64,000 nucleotides of DNA from Roseimaritima multifibrata (GTDB taxonomy: Bacteria; Planctomycetota; Planctomycetia; Pirellulales; Pirellulaceae): the NCBI RefSeq assembly GCF_007741495.1, contig NZ_CP036262.1:2542001-2606000 (forward strand), given 5' to 3'. Shown here piece by piece: positions 18,357 to 26,648 of the stretch. The translations under genes were made by a program, and so were the position numbers. Each line of letters begins with the position of its first letter. Position 1 is the stretch's first letter. Under the pieces are notes generated by a model. The model was given only the letters and a program-made list of their open reading frames with translations. It ran no database searches and had not been told where the DNA came from.

Positions 18357-18434
18357 CGGATAACCGGGTGCGAAGAAACGATTCTCCACTTCAATACCTT
18401 CAACTCGGTGACTCGCGTGCATCCGGTGGTTCGT
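18357..18434 (-). other. attC-like site 4
   Basis: Plus strand: GGATAACC start, ATTCTCCACTTCAAT, CGGTGACTCGCGTGCATCC, end GGTTCG. Overlapping open frames on the plus strand are not genes. Confidence 0.75.
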
Positions 18435-18452
18435 CGGCGTGTGCGTTCGTTT

Positions 18453-19004
18453 TCAGCGTCCATTTGCGTTTAATAACTTAAAGTCAGGGCTCAATAACTT
18501 CCAGGAGGGACCAACCTTCACCATCGCATCGAGTTTGATGGTAAGCAAACGTTCTTCTTGCTTGGCAACGACCCGAGCGTTGTCCGTCGCTTCCGTCTCT
18601 ATCGAAAAACTGGCAAAACCAAAACTCATCCCAGGTTTTGTTTTGGCGATCGGTGACATACTCAAGTCCATTTTCTCGTACTTCGCACCACCAATTTCTT
18701 CGGCCAGTAGTTCAAGTTTCTTTGGCACATCGGCGTAGACCTTGTCGTAAACATTGTCGAGATCATTGCCACTAAAAATCGTCAAGAGTTCTTTTTTGGT
18801 GATAAACAGTTTCTTTGCATCATCCAGTCGCTTTTCTGCAACGGCTTCGACGAACGCACGCCCAATCGCTGCGGGTGTCTTGTAGACTGCTTCAGGCTTG
18901 GCTTTGGTTTCAGCCTTTTCTTGAGCGAATGTTGCTGAGTTGATCAGTGCCACACCAAGAATGATGCAAATTGCGACTGCCAACGTGTGCATTTGTGTTT
19001 TCAT
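18453..19004 (-). CDS. Cassette gene: secreted protein, unknown
   Basis: The 183-residue product begins MKTQMHTLAVAICIILGVAL with a clear signal peptide cleaved after SATFAQ. The mature part has a helical IGRAFVEAVAEKRLDDAKKL region followed by a beta-rich segment ending PSWKLLSPDF, a pattern typical of small SnoaL/DUF4878-like (NTF2-fold) secreted proteins. The ATG at 19004 is set by the signal peptide; the open frame extends through the upstream attC site. It is one cassette with attC-like site 4. Confidence 0.68.
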   Translation of the reverse strand: MKTQMHTLAVAICIILGVALINSATFAQEKAETKAKPEAVYKTPAAIGRAFVEAVAEKRLDDAKKLFITKKELLTIFSGNDLDNVYDKVYADVPKKLELLAEEIGGAKYEKMDLSMSPIAKTKPGMSFGFASFSIETEATDNARVVAKQEERLLTIKLDAMVKVGPSWKLLSPDFKLLNANGR

Positions 19005-19044
19005 GGTAACGCTCCAATGAGAGTGATGCAGAGAATCGGCTAGC

Positions 19045-19131
19045 CGACGAACGGCACGATTGAACCGGCGGCGGCAGATGATCAACCACTTCAAAACGCC
19101 CGACTTCGCCGCTCGGTTGAATCGTTTGGCT
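19045..19131 (-). other. attC-like site 5 (degenerate core)
   Basis: Plus strand: CGAACGGCACGATTGAACC, CCACTTCAAAACG, complementary CGCCGCTCGGTTGAATCG, end TTTGG instead of GGTTAT. Confidence 0.65.
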
Positions 19132-19199
19132 CCACCCATTTGTGGACGGCAATCCGGAATAGGTCGTATTACGAGAGCCGCCGTTGTCATGCTAGTGTA

Positions 19200-19562
19200 T
19201 CACGTTGAGTTCCCGGGCAAACGGGAGATTGAGCGGGCACGTTCATGCCTGAGCGCAGGCGTAAGCAGCTGAAGTGCCCATGAACGCAGTGTCCGTTCAT
19301 CGTGGAAGTGCAGGTCTTCGACATACACGACATGGAAAAGTGATCGCATGTCAGGATAGCCGCAATTCAGGACCCGGTCGGCCATCTCAAAAAACTCGAG
19401 CAAGCGTGTCTGATCGTGGTGGTCAATCGCGGCTTGCGTATGCTTTCGAAACGCGACGAATGCAAAGTGCAAACGAGTCTTTGCGGACTCGCCATCAAAG
19501 TCGAGTGACAGCTCTGGAAACTGCTCAAGGGACCATTCAAGGAATGAAGTGCGGAATGTCAT
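19200..19562 (-). CDS. Cassette gene: small soluble protein, unknown
   Basis: The 120-residue product (MTFRTSFLEWSLEQFPELSL onwards) is acidic and helical, with repeated Phe/His and a VVYVEDLHFHD segment. It has no signal peptide or membrane segment. The pattern of an N-terminal FxxWxxxQFPEL and a central EFFEMADRVL suggests a small immunity-like or DUF-type helical protein, but I cannot name the family. It lies between attC-like sites 5 and 6. Confidence 0.6.
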   Translation of the reverse strand: MTFRTSFLEWSLEQFPELSLDFDGESAKTRLHFAFVAFRKHTQAAIDHHDQTRLLEFFEMADRVLNCGYPDMRSLFHVVYVEDLHFHDERTLRSWALQLLTPALRHERARSISRLPGNST

Positions 19563-19580
19563 TCTGCATCACCCTTAGTG

Positions 19581-19672
19581 GTGGAACGTTGGAATTCACG
19601 TGGAGGCGGAAGTTGATCATCTACTTTCAAAAACACGCCACCGCCACTCGCGTGCAATTCTCTGGTTATCCG
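19581..19672 (-). other. attC-like site 6
   Basis: Plus strand: GGAACGTTGGAATTCACG, GGCGGAAG, CTACTTTCAAAAACACGCC, ACTCGCGTGCAATTC, end GGTTATCC. Close relative of site 13. Confidence 0.8.
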
Positions 19673-19731
19673 TTGTTTTGTGGTTGCCAAACAGCACCGA
19701 GGTCGCTTGTCGCTTAATGCAGCGGCATGTG

Positions 19732-20034
19732 TCAATCATTTCTACGACGCGTGAGCATCTGCTCGACGATCGCGTTTTGGGCGTCTAGCCATGCCAATTG
19801 CGACGTGGAAAAGGTGTAATTCTTGTCACTGCGTTCAATGATGCGAGTCCGAAGTATAGTTCGATAGCGGCCCTCGTAGTCAGAGACCCAGACCAGTGGT
19901 GGATCAAACGGTGGCCAATCGGCTTTTGGATCATCGGATCCTCGCGGAGGCTTGTACGGTACAGCGATGCGAAGATCGCCTGGGCCAATGAGTATGCGAT
20001 CATCCGGAAGATCATACGTGTCGGGTTGAGTCAT
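19732..20034 (-). CDS. Cassette gene: small protein of unknown function
   Basis: The 100-residue protein starts MTQPDTYDLPDDRILIGPGD and contains PPLVWVSDYEGRYRTILRTR and a C-terminal helix WLDAQNAIVEQML. No known motif is seen. The ATG at 20034 is chosen because the frame upstream reads through attC-like DNA. It is a single-gene cassette ending at attC-like site 6. Confidence 0.55.
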   Translation of the reverse strand: MTQPDTYDLPDDRILIGPGDLRIAVPYKPPRGSDDPKADWPPFDPPLVWVSDYEGRYRTILRTRIIERSDKNYTFSTSQLAWLDAQNAIVEQMLTRRRND

Positions 20035-20096
20035 GCGTCTGGTGCGGGGGATCCGGGAAAGGAGTGATTTGAATGTTGGGGCAATTGGGTTCAGTC

Positions 20097-20187
20097 GGAT
20101 AACGACCCAAGTCACCCGGCGGCGACGAGAGATTGTCCATTTCAAATCGCCCGATTTCGCCGCTCGGGTGCATTTTTGGGTTATGCC
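20097..20187 (-). other. attC-like site 7
   Basis: Plus strand: GGATAACGACCCAAGTCACC, GTCCATTTCAAATCG, CGCCGCTCGGGTGCA, end GGGTTATGCC. One of the best-preserved sites; ends and arms are complementary. Confidence 0.85.
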
Positions 20188-20192
20188 TCCGG

Positions 20193-21245
20193 TCAGGTCC
20201 GTGAACCCCGCCGCAATAGATTGACGATCGTCTGCCGCTCTCGCGAGCGTTTGTCCACGATATCCTGGGCAATTTTTCCCGATTTATCTTTGATGGTTGC
20301 GTCCGCTCCATATTCTAGAAGTATTTCTACGGACTTACGTTTGCCAAGGTGCGCCGCGCGAATCAACGCGGTTGAAGCAAAGTAGCTGTCGCAAACACGA
20401 TTGACATTGACACCTTCATTCAAGAGCAATTCCAAACATTTGGGATTACCTGCCGCTTGAATCAGAAGAGAGTTGCCCTTCACATCTGTCGTTTCCGGCG
20501 GCAACCCTGCCTTTAACAACAGCCTCAGCAGCTTTGGGTCATTGAAATTCCCATACGGGTACTCGTAGTTGCCGAGCAGGCTTAGATCATTCCCACATGC
20601 TTCCAATTCCACTTTGATCTGATCGAATAATTGATCGCGTTCGGGTTTCGCCAGAAGACGAAGGAGTTTCTTTAGATTCGGTCGCTCCTGCTTGTCGGGA
20701 GTCGCGACGGTGCCTGTTACTTTAACAGTTGACCTCCTCGATGCACCTGTCCTGGACGGAGCAGAGCCCATCTTCTCGACCATTTTTGCAGCAGTGGAAA
20801 TTCGTTGCTCGTTCCCCTTCTTGGTCGACGCCTTCGGCCGCCACGCCGTTCCTTCAGTCTGCGTGCACTTTGATCTCAGTGGAAACCGCAGTTCCACGGC
20901 AAGGCCGGTTGAAGCGGAAAGTTCATTAAAGCATCCAGCGCCGATCCCGTCCGTGAGTTGTCCCGCAAAATCCTCCCGTAATGCGCTGAGTTCTTTGCGA
21001 GACAGCCGTCGTTGGCTATCGACCTCAACAGCAATAGTGAGGTGACCATTCTCGTCCAAGACCAAGCGTGGGTGCCCGCCACGCATTGCGCATTCCTCAG
21101 CGAAGGCCAGTTCGGCGTAATTCAGCACGGAGTCAGAATAACATGCGAGGCCATCGAGTTTTCGTGTGAACGGTTCGGATGAGACGATTGCACCGTCGTG
21201 ATCGACCAATTGAGCCTGCAAAGAGTTCAACGTCTTGTATCGCAT
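20193..21245 (-). CDS. Cassette gene: ankyrin-repeat protein
   Basis: The 350-residue product has an unrecognised N-terminal domain (1-140), a basic Ser/Thr-rich linker (about 140-200), and a C-terminal region with ankyrin-type repeats: GNSLLIQAAGNPKCLELLLN, STALIRAAHLGKRKSVEILL and EYGADATIKDKSGKIAQDIV. Ankyrin repeats bind other proteins. The ATG at 21245 follows a GTG four codons upstream. It is long for a cassette gene. Its stop lies just right of attC-like site 7. Confidence 0.75.
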   Translation of the reverse strand: MRYKTLNSLQAQLVDHDGAIVSSEPFTRKLDGLACYSDSVLNYAELAFAEECAMRGGHPRLVLDENGHLTIAVEVDSQRRLSRKELSALREDFAGQLTDGIGAGCFNELSASTGLAVELRFPLRSKCTQTEGTAWRPKASTKKGNEQRISTAAKMVEKMGSAPSRTGASRRSTVKVTGTVATPDKQERPNLKKLLRLLAKPERDQLFDQIKVELEACGNDLSLLGNYEYPYGNFNDPKLLRLLLKAGLPPETTDVKGNSLLIQAAGNPKCLELLLNEGVNVNRVCDSYFASTALIRAAHLGKRKSVEILLEYGADATIKDKSGKIAQDIVDKRSRERQTIVNLLRRGSRT

Positions 21246-21560
21246 TTCATTGACCACGTTTTAGTGGCATAACGGTAGCCGTCCTCGGGTGCACGGCTTG
21301 GATCTGGCCCGATTTCGTGCTCGTGCTCAGCATCGCGGTGCTCGTGCTCGTAATCGATCGTCACGGCATAGTCTACCGAAGGTTCTTTGACGCCGTCAAA
21401 TTTCATGGCCATCCGGGTCAACATTGCCACGATTCGCTTGAGCTTGGACTTTAAGTCGCGACTCGTTGAGTCGTTCACCCCACCAGTCGCGACCAAGATA
21501 TCTTGAATCGCCGCACATTCAAACGACGAACCGATCGTGGTCGAAGATTGGATCGTTCAT
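21227..21560 (-). pseudogene. Four-helix-bundle cassette, copy A, internally deleted
   Basis: The copy begins like the intact ones (ATG at 21560, MNDPIFDHDR) but jumps from GATCGG to TTCGTCG, losing the sequence coding for most of helices 1 and 2, and then hits TGA. The remaining 3' part still encodes the DLKSKLKRIVAMLTRMAMKF segment and a short Glu-His tail. It has the truncated attC-like site 8. Confidence 0.8.
21266..21308 (-). other. attC-like site 8 (central part deleted)
   Basis: It keeps GGCATAACGGTAGCCGTC and TCGGGTGCACGGCTTGG but lacks the TTCCACTTC core between the arms. Confidence 0.65.
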
Positions 21561-21643
21561 CAAAGCCCCATTTCGATTACGAGCACGAGCACCGTTTCAC
21601 TGAGCACGAGCACGAGGCGCGCTTCGTGGCATAACGGTAGCCG

Positions 21644-22216
<573 letters not shown>

Positions 22217-22289
22217 CAAAGCCCCATTTCGAGTACGAGCACGAGCACCGTTTCACTGAGCACGAGCACGAGCACGATGCGCGCTTCGT

Positions 22290-22388
22290 GCCAGAACGGC
22301 GGACATCACGGAGCACGGAGCACGGACGGAATACTTCCCACTTCAGAAACCTCGCAAGCCGTCCTCGGGTGCACGGCCTGGTTCTGCC
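22290..22388 (-). other. attC-like site 10
   Basis: Plus strand: CCAGAACGGCGGACATCACG, TTCCCACTTCAGAAACC, CGGGTGCACGGCCTGG, end GTTCTG, which complements the CAGAAC start. Confidence 0.8.
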
Positions 22389-22831
22389 CCGCTTTCGTGC
22401 TCGTGCTCAGCATCGCGGTGCTCGTGCTCGTAATCGATCGCCACGGCATAGTCTACCGAAGGTTCTTTGACGCCGTCAAATTTCATGGCCATCCGGGTCA
22501 ACATTGCCACGATTCGCTTGAGCTTGGACTTTAAGTCGCGACTCGTTGAGTCGTTCACCCCATCAGTCGCGACCAAGACATCTTGAATCGCCGCACATTC
22601 AAACGACGAGCCGCGAGCTATGTCGAAAAATCGAGCACGATCCTTCAAGCTTCGTTTGCCGTTGCCCTCGGCGATATTCAGCGGAATGGACTGGGCGGCG
22701 CGAAGCCATTGGTCGCGGGCGTGACGATGCAATCCGCTGAGCGATTTGCAAACGTCAAATGCATCAGCAACGTATTCGATCGAGAGACGATAAACATCGA
22801 GCCGATCGTGGTCGAAGATTGGATCGTTCAT
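22343..22831 (-). CDS. Cassette gene: four-helix-bundle protein with short Glu-His tail, copy C
   Basis: The 162-residue product is almost identical to copy B through the helical domain (VLVATDGVND versus VVVATGEVND). The tail has only two Glu-His units after RDA before it reads into attC-like site 10 and stops. The start is the ATG at 22831. Upstream of the ATG lies an inverted copy of the tail-coding DNA. Confidence 0.8.
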   Translation of the reverse strand: MNDPIFDHDRLDVYRLSIEYVADAFDVCKSLSGLHRHARDQWLRAAQSIPLNIAEGNGKRSLKDRARFFDIARGSSFECAAIQDVLVATDGVNDSTSRDLKSKLKRIVAMLTRMAMKFDGVKEPSVDYAVAIDYEHEHRDAEHEHESGAEPGRAPEDGLRGF

Positions 22832-22904
22832 CAAAGCCCCATTTCGATTACGAGCACGAGCACCGTTTCACTGAGCACGAGCACCAGCACGATGCGCGCT
22901 TCGT

Positions 22905-23002
22905 GCCAGAACGGCGGACATCACGGAGCACGGAGCACGGACGGAATACTTCCCACTTCAGAAACCGCGCAAGCCGTCCTCGGGTGCACGGCTTGGATCT
23001 GG
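22905..23002 (-). other. attC-like site 11
   Basis: Nearly identical to site 10, but the outer GTTCT is ATCTG as in site 9. Confidence 0.78.
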
Positions 23003-23260
23003 CCCGCTTTCGTGCTCGTGCTCGTGCTCAGCATCGCGGTGCTCGTGCTCGTAATCGATCGCCACGGCATAGTCTACCGAAGGTTCTTTGACGCCGTCAA
23101 ATTCATGGCCATCCGGGTCAACATTGCCACGATTCGCTTGAGCTTGGACTTTAAGTCGCGACTCGTTGAGTCGTTCACCCCACCAGTCGCGACCAAGACA
23201 TCTTGAATCGCCGCACATTCAAACATCGAGCTGATCGTGGTCGAAGATTGGATCGTTCAT
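22958..23260 (-). pseudogene. Four-helix-bundle cassette, copy D, deleted and frameshifted
   Basis: From the ATG at 23260 it reads MNDPIFDHDQLDV then TGA, because the sequence jumps at GTTT from the codons after LDV to the GSSFECAAIQD region. The remaining part also lacks one T relative to the intact copies (AAATTCATGG near 23100 against AAATTTCATGG), giving a second frame change. The tail has three Glu-His units. Confidence 0.8.
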
Positions 23261-23321
23261 CAAAGCCCCATTTCGATTACGAGCACCGTTTCACTGAGCA
23301 CGAGCACGATGCGCGCTTCGT

Positions 23322-23410
23322 GGCATAACGGTAACGATCACGTGGTCGCCGCGAACGACTTACCACTTCAATAAACTCAACTCGGCGGCGCACCTGCATC
23401 GTCTGGTTCG
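23322..23410 (-). other. attC-like site 12
   Basis: Plus strand: GGCATAACGGTAACGATCAC, TTACCACTTCAATAAAC, CGGCGGCGCACCTGCATC, end GGTTCG. It is the site of the toxin-antitoxin cassette. Confidence 0.8.
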
Positions 23411-23709
23411 CCGTCTGATGGAGGAGACGTTGGTAGGGTCATCGATCCATGAATCACCGCAAGTATACGAACCTCGCCGGGCAGTACTTGATGGATGATG
23501 CGATATGAGTCGGAGAACACTTCGCGAATGTCTTTACGTCCGTATTCTGGAACAACGGATCCGGAGTGCGGGAAATCGATGAGTTGTGGCTCAGGGCGAG
23601 CGAAAATTCGTTCGGCAACCGCAGAGGCGAACTCTGGAGAGGATTGAGCAATTTAGTCGTGAACACCAATCAATTGATCCGTCGCCCTTTCGGTCCAGCG
23701 GAGCTTCAT
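23377..23709 (-). pseudogene. ParE/RelE-type toxin gene with premature stop
   Basis: Reading from the ATG at 23709 gives MKLRWTERATDQLIGVHD, then TAA at codon 19 where the family usually has Tyr (DYIAQ). Beyond the stop the same frame continues without interruption: IAQSSPEFASAVAERIFAR, IDFPHSGSVVPEYGRKDIRE, VFSDSYRIIHQV, ending at TGA 23377, 111 codons in all. A single TAC-to-TAA change explains it. The toxin should be inactive unless the stop is read through. Confidence 0.85.
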
Positions 23710-23915
23710 TTGGATGCATTCGCTTTAGCCGCATCCAGCCGTTTGCGAACATCTGACGTTTCAAGAAGCCGCCCAGCCTCAGCGTCTGCCAACCCAAGTT
23801 CGACTTGTTGACGGACAAAAAGGTGATACTGCACACGCTCCCACGTTACGTCGTCAGGAAGACCCTGAAGAATGGACGAAGCGGCTTGTTTTACGGTTTC
23901 TGGTTCACTTTGCAT
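23706..23915 (-). CDS. Antitoxin of the ParE/RelE-type module
   Basis: The 69-residue protein (SILQGLPDDVTWERVQYHLF, QQVELGLADAEAGRLL) has the composition and pattern of small antitoxins paired with ParE/RelE toxins. Its stop overlaps the toxin start as ATGA, the standard antitoxin-toxin arrangement. It remains intact while the partner toxin has a nonsense mutation. It would normally neutralise the toxin and bind its own promoter. Confidence 0.75.
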   Translation of the reverse strand: MQSEPETVKQAASSILQGLPDDVTWERVQYHLFVRQQVELGLADAEAGRLLETSDVRKRLDAAKANASK

Positions 23916-23994
23916 TTTTTCGCTCGCCGTTAAGTGTCGGTTGACATTCTAGCGTGCGGCCGGACGGGAGGCAATCAATGCCAACCCCTGTCGG

Positions 23995-24084
23995 CGAACG
24001 TTGGAATTCACGCGGTGGCGGGAGTTGAGCATCCACCTCGAAACACACGCCACCGCCACTCGCGTGCAATTCTCTGGGTACCCG
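23995..24084 (-). other. attC-like site 13
   Basis: Plus strand: CGAACGTTGGAATTCACGCG, CATCCACCTCGAAACACACG, CACCGCCACTCGCGTGCAA, end GGGTACCC. Confidence 0.75.
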
Positions 24085-24092
24085 CACCCCTG

Positions 24093-24677
24093 TCACTTTA
24101 TTGAACCTTTAGTCCAGTCAATACGGTCTGCCGTCCATTCAATCGTCGTTTGCAAAAGCCAGAAACGGTAATCGCCGACCGAACTGTCATTTCGTCGTTT
24201 CACCGGCACGTCCACGCCTCTGCGGACGAACGTAAGGTCAGAGACAATGGGATGCGAAGTCTGCACCTCGAAACCTAGCGGCGTGCCTGACGACTCAAAT
24301 TGTTCAAGCAGGAGACAAATTTTACCGTATTGATCAAGTGTGATCTTTCCGGTGTGCTTTCCAATCCTTTCAACACTGGTGAATCCTTCATAGGTGGCAG
24401 TGCCATCAGATCGAAAAACAATTTCGTACGAAGGACCGGGCTTCATTTCAACTAGGTTCGGCTGCTGCCATTGAAATATTGCGATTTCGGTGTACGGCAT
24501 GTGAGCCATCGCGACCGTTGCTTCGTCGGTTGCCCCAAAAGTGGAGAGAAAAGCGTACTTGCCGTGAGGCCGAACCGGAATCTTCACCGTTGAATTGACG
24601 TCAAGTTCTTGAGCAAAAGTGTAGTTTCCGACGCACAAGATAGTAGCGAGTAGTAAGTATCGCATTTGCACGCTCAT
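24093..24677 (-). CDS. Cassette gene: secreted protein, unknown
   Basis: The 194-residue product has a signal peptide (MRYLLLATILCVGNYTFAQ). The mature protein is beta-rich, with PGPSYEIVFRSDGTATYEGF and GKITLDQYGKICLLLEQFES. The pattern resembles small secreted proteins that compare a measured quantity with a surface, but I cannot name a family. Two ATGs are possible, 24677 and 24665; the second starts directly at the signal peptide. It stops 9 bp from attC-like site 13. Confidence 0.65.
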   Translation of the reverse strand: MSVQMRYLLLATILCVGNYTFAQELDVNSTVKIPVRPHGKYAFLSTFGATDEATVAMAHMPYTEIAIFQWQQPNLVEMKPGPSYEIVFRSDGTATYEGFTSVERIGKHTGKITLDQYGKICLLLEQFESSGTPLGFEVQTSHPIVSDLTFVRRGVDVPVKRRNDSSVGDYRFWLLQTTIEWTADRIDWTKGSIK

Positions 24678-24678
24678 T

Positions 24679-24762
24679 CGGGTAACGGCCGCAATCACCG
24701 AGTGCGGCCAAGTTGGCTTCCATTTTCAAACGCGCCATGCCGCACTTCGGTGAATTGCATGG
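24679..24762 (-). other. attC-like site 14, interrupted by intron 1
   Basis: Plus strand: CGGGTAACGGCCGCAATCAC, CTTCCATTTTCAAACG, complementary GCCGCACTTCGGTGAATTGC, then ATGG where the intron starts. The outer half continues after the intron as TTCTGTC at 26157. Confidence 0.8.
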
Positions 24763-26156
24763 GTACGCCCGGCATGGGCGTGATCGTTTTGGGGTGCAAG
24801 TCCCCTGTACGAGATTAGAAACTTTCAGGTGTCAGTATACCAAATGATCGACCACGAAAGGGAAGTACTAGACGAGGGCAACTGCGGAAGGGCGACCGAC
24901 CGTGGAGAGGAAGCCTGCGACCGTGTGCGTAAACGCCGGGTTTGTTTGTCGCCACCCGGACACGGTCTCGTCAAAGCTGCTAGATGGCACGTGTCGCCCC
25001 GATCCGGTGCGACGCAAGACCATCGACAAGCCCGATGGCGGCAAGCGTTTGCTTGGTATTCCAAACATCGTCGACCGCTTGATCCAACAGGCCATCGTCC
25101 AGATTCTCACGCCTGTGTTCGATCCGCAATTTAGCGACTCGAGCCACGGGTTTCGGCCTAAACGCTCGGCTCACGGAGCCGCCAAGCAAGTACGTCGGAC
25201 GGTCCGGCGCGGCTACCGCTTCGTAGCAGACTTCGATTTATCGAAGTTTTTCGATCGAGTCCAACACGATGTCTTGATGTCGCGTGTGGCTCGTCGAGTC
25301 CGCGACAAGCGGCTACTGCAATTGATCGGACGCTACTTGCGAGCCGGTGTGATGGTCGAAGGTGTGCTGCAGCCGACCGATCTAGGAACCCCGCAAGGCG
25401 GTCCACTGAGCCCGATATTAAGCAACATCCTGCTTGATGATCTGGACAAAGAACTGGAACGTCGCGGGCTCCCGTTCGTTCGCTATGCGGATGATTTTGC
25501 GGTCTTCGCGAAGTCGTCTCGAGCGGCCGAGCGGATCATGAAGTCGGTCGGACGTTACGTAGCGAAGAAACTTCGCTTGGTAGTCAACGAGGAGAAGAGC
25601 CGCGTGTTGGCTTGCACGGAGTTCGAGTTCCTAGGGTTCTCGTTCCCGAAGTCGCGAGCGAACATCAACGTGTCTGTTAAGTCCATCCTTCGCTTCAAAC
25701 AGCGTGTCCGCGAGATCACCGGCAGAAGCCGAGGGATCTCGATGGACCGCCGACTGGGCGAGCTGCGACGATACGTTCGCGGCTGGATGGGTTACTTCGG
25801 GATCGCGTCGCAACTGAAGCTGTTCGATAAACTCGACCAGTGGATTCGCCGCCGCATTCGGATGTGCTACTGGAAACAGTGGAAACGACCGAAACGTCGA
25901 CGGGAAATGTTGATTCGATTGGGAGTTCCTCGCCGCCAAGCGATCCGTCACGCACGCAGCCGCAAGGGGCACTGGCGTATGGCTAAAACCATCGCCAGTA
26001 ACGTTGGACTGACCAACAAATGGCTCCAAGAGGAAGGCTTACTCAGCTTGAAGACTCTGTGGGCACAGCTTGCTCCACTTCGTCGAACCGCGTAGTGCGG
26101 ACCCGCACGCTACGTGGTGTGGGGAGGGGCACCGGAAACGGTGCCCCTTACCCGAT
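24763..26156 (+). mobile_element. Group II intron copy 1, 1394 bp, internally deleted
   Basis: The element begins GTACGCCCGGCATGGG and ends TTACCCGAT, exactly like intron 2. Just before the end is a hairpin GGGGCACCG/CGGTGCCCC with a GNRA loop, fitting domain VI. Relative to intron 2 it lacks 619 bp between two AGCTGC hexamers, and the lengths agree exactly (2013 - 619 = 1394). It lies on the strand opposite to the cassette genes, between a G and a TT of attC-like site 14. It cannot make a complete maturase. Confidence 0.85.
24975..26095 (+). pseudogene. Group II intron reverse transcriptase/maturase, N-terminally truncated
   Basis: The frame keeps the RT core from LLDGTCRPDPVRRKTIDKPD through RYADDFAVF to the C-terminal LAPLRRTA, but the first 110 or so residues are replaced by out-of-frame leader sequence. 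The deletion removes the start region and early RT motifs. Other differences from intron 2 are few (for example PQFSD/PHFSD, SVKS/AVKS). Confidence 0.85.
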
Positions 26157-26510
26157 TTCTGTCTTTTGTTGGGGTGACGTTGATGAATGCGTCGCAACCG
26201 GGTCAGCAGCGCCACCCCGAGACACCATCCCGCGTGGAAGCGTGAGACAAAGTGTCAGCAGCCATTCATCTATCGGTTTCGCGAACCAAACAACGTAGTC
26301 ATGTTCGTGATCCAGATATGTCCATTGCAACACCGGTTCACCACCCCGAATCTTGTAATGTAGCGAATCTTGTAGTCCCCAGCCGCTATCATCGGGCAAA
26401 GTGCAATCGGTGATTTCCTGCGGCGGACCGACAATCGCAGAAACATCAGATGGCGACATGCCGGAAACAAGGCGGGGGAATGAGTCAGTAAATGTCGGTC
26501 GGTCGGTCAT
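26148..26510 (-). CDS. Cassette gene: small protein of unknown function, 3' end altered by intron 1
   Basis: The 120-residue frame (MTDRPTFTDSFPRLVSGMSP, VSAIVGPPQEITDC, PVLQWTYLDHEHDYVVWFAK) resembles small proteins with an SmpA/OmlA-like pattern, in which a start such as GMSPSDVSAIVGPP precedes a short beta sheet; the family is not certain. The last residues TEIG and the stop come from the end of group II intron 1. It is a single cassette flanked by sites 14 and 15. Confidence 0.6.
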   Translation of the reverse strand: MTDRPTFTDSFPRLVSGMSPSDVSAIVGPPQEITDCTLPDDSGWGLQDSLHYKIRGGEPVLQWTYLDHEHDYVVWFAKPIDEWLLTLCLTLPRGMVSRGGAADPVATHSSTSPQQKTEIG

Positions 26511-26563
26511 GCAACGAGTACTTCCACGCAAGCCTGGTCGAGCATTTTGAGCAGTGGGCCAGT

Positions 26564-26648
26564 GACAGAACGGTGGCCGTCACCTGGGACGGACGATTAA
26601 TTTTCCACTTCATAAACCGCGCAAGCCGTCCTCGGGTGCACGGCTTGG
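26564..26648 (-). other. attC-like site 15, interrupted by intron 2
   Basis: Plus strand: GACAGAACGGTGGCCGTCAC, TTTTCCACTTCATAAACCG, CCGTCCTCGGGTGCACGG, CTTGG, then intron 2. The missing end, TTACCCGC, resumes at 28662, so removal of the intron would restore GGTTACC. Confidence 0.85.

Noticed and set aside
18104-18481. Plus-strand frames of 120-125 codons in the cassette array
   Set aside because: They run through attC-like site 4 and are compositionally unlike proteins (rich in Arg, His, Asn, Ser with no pattern).
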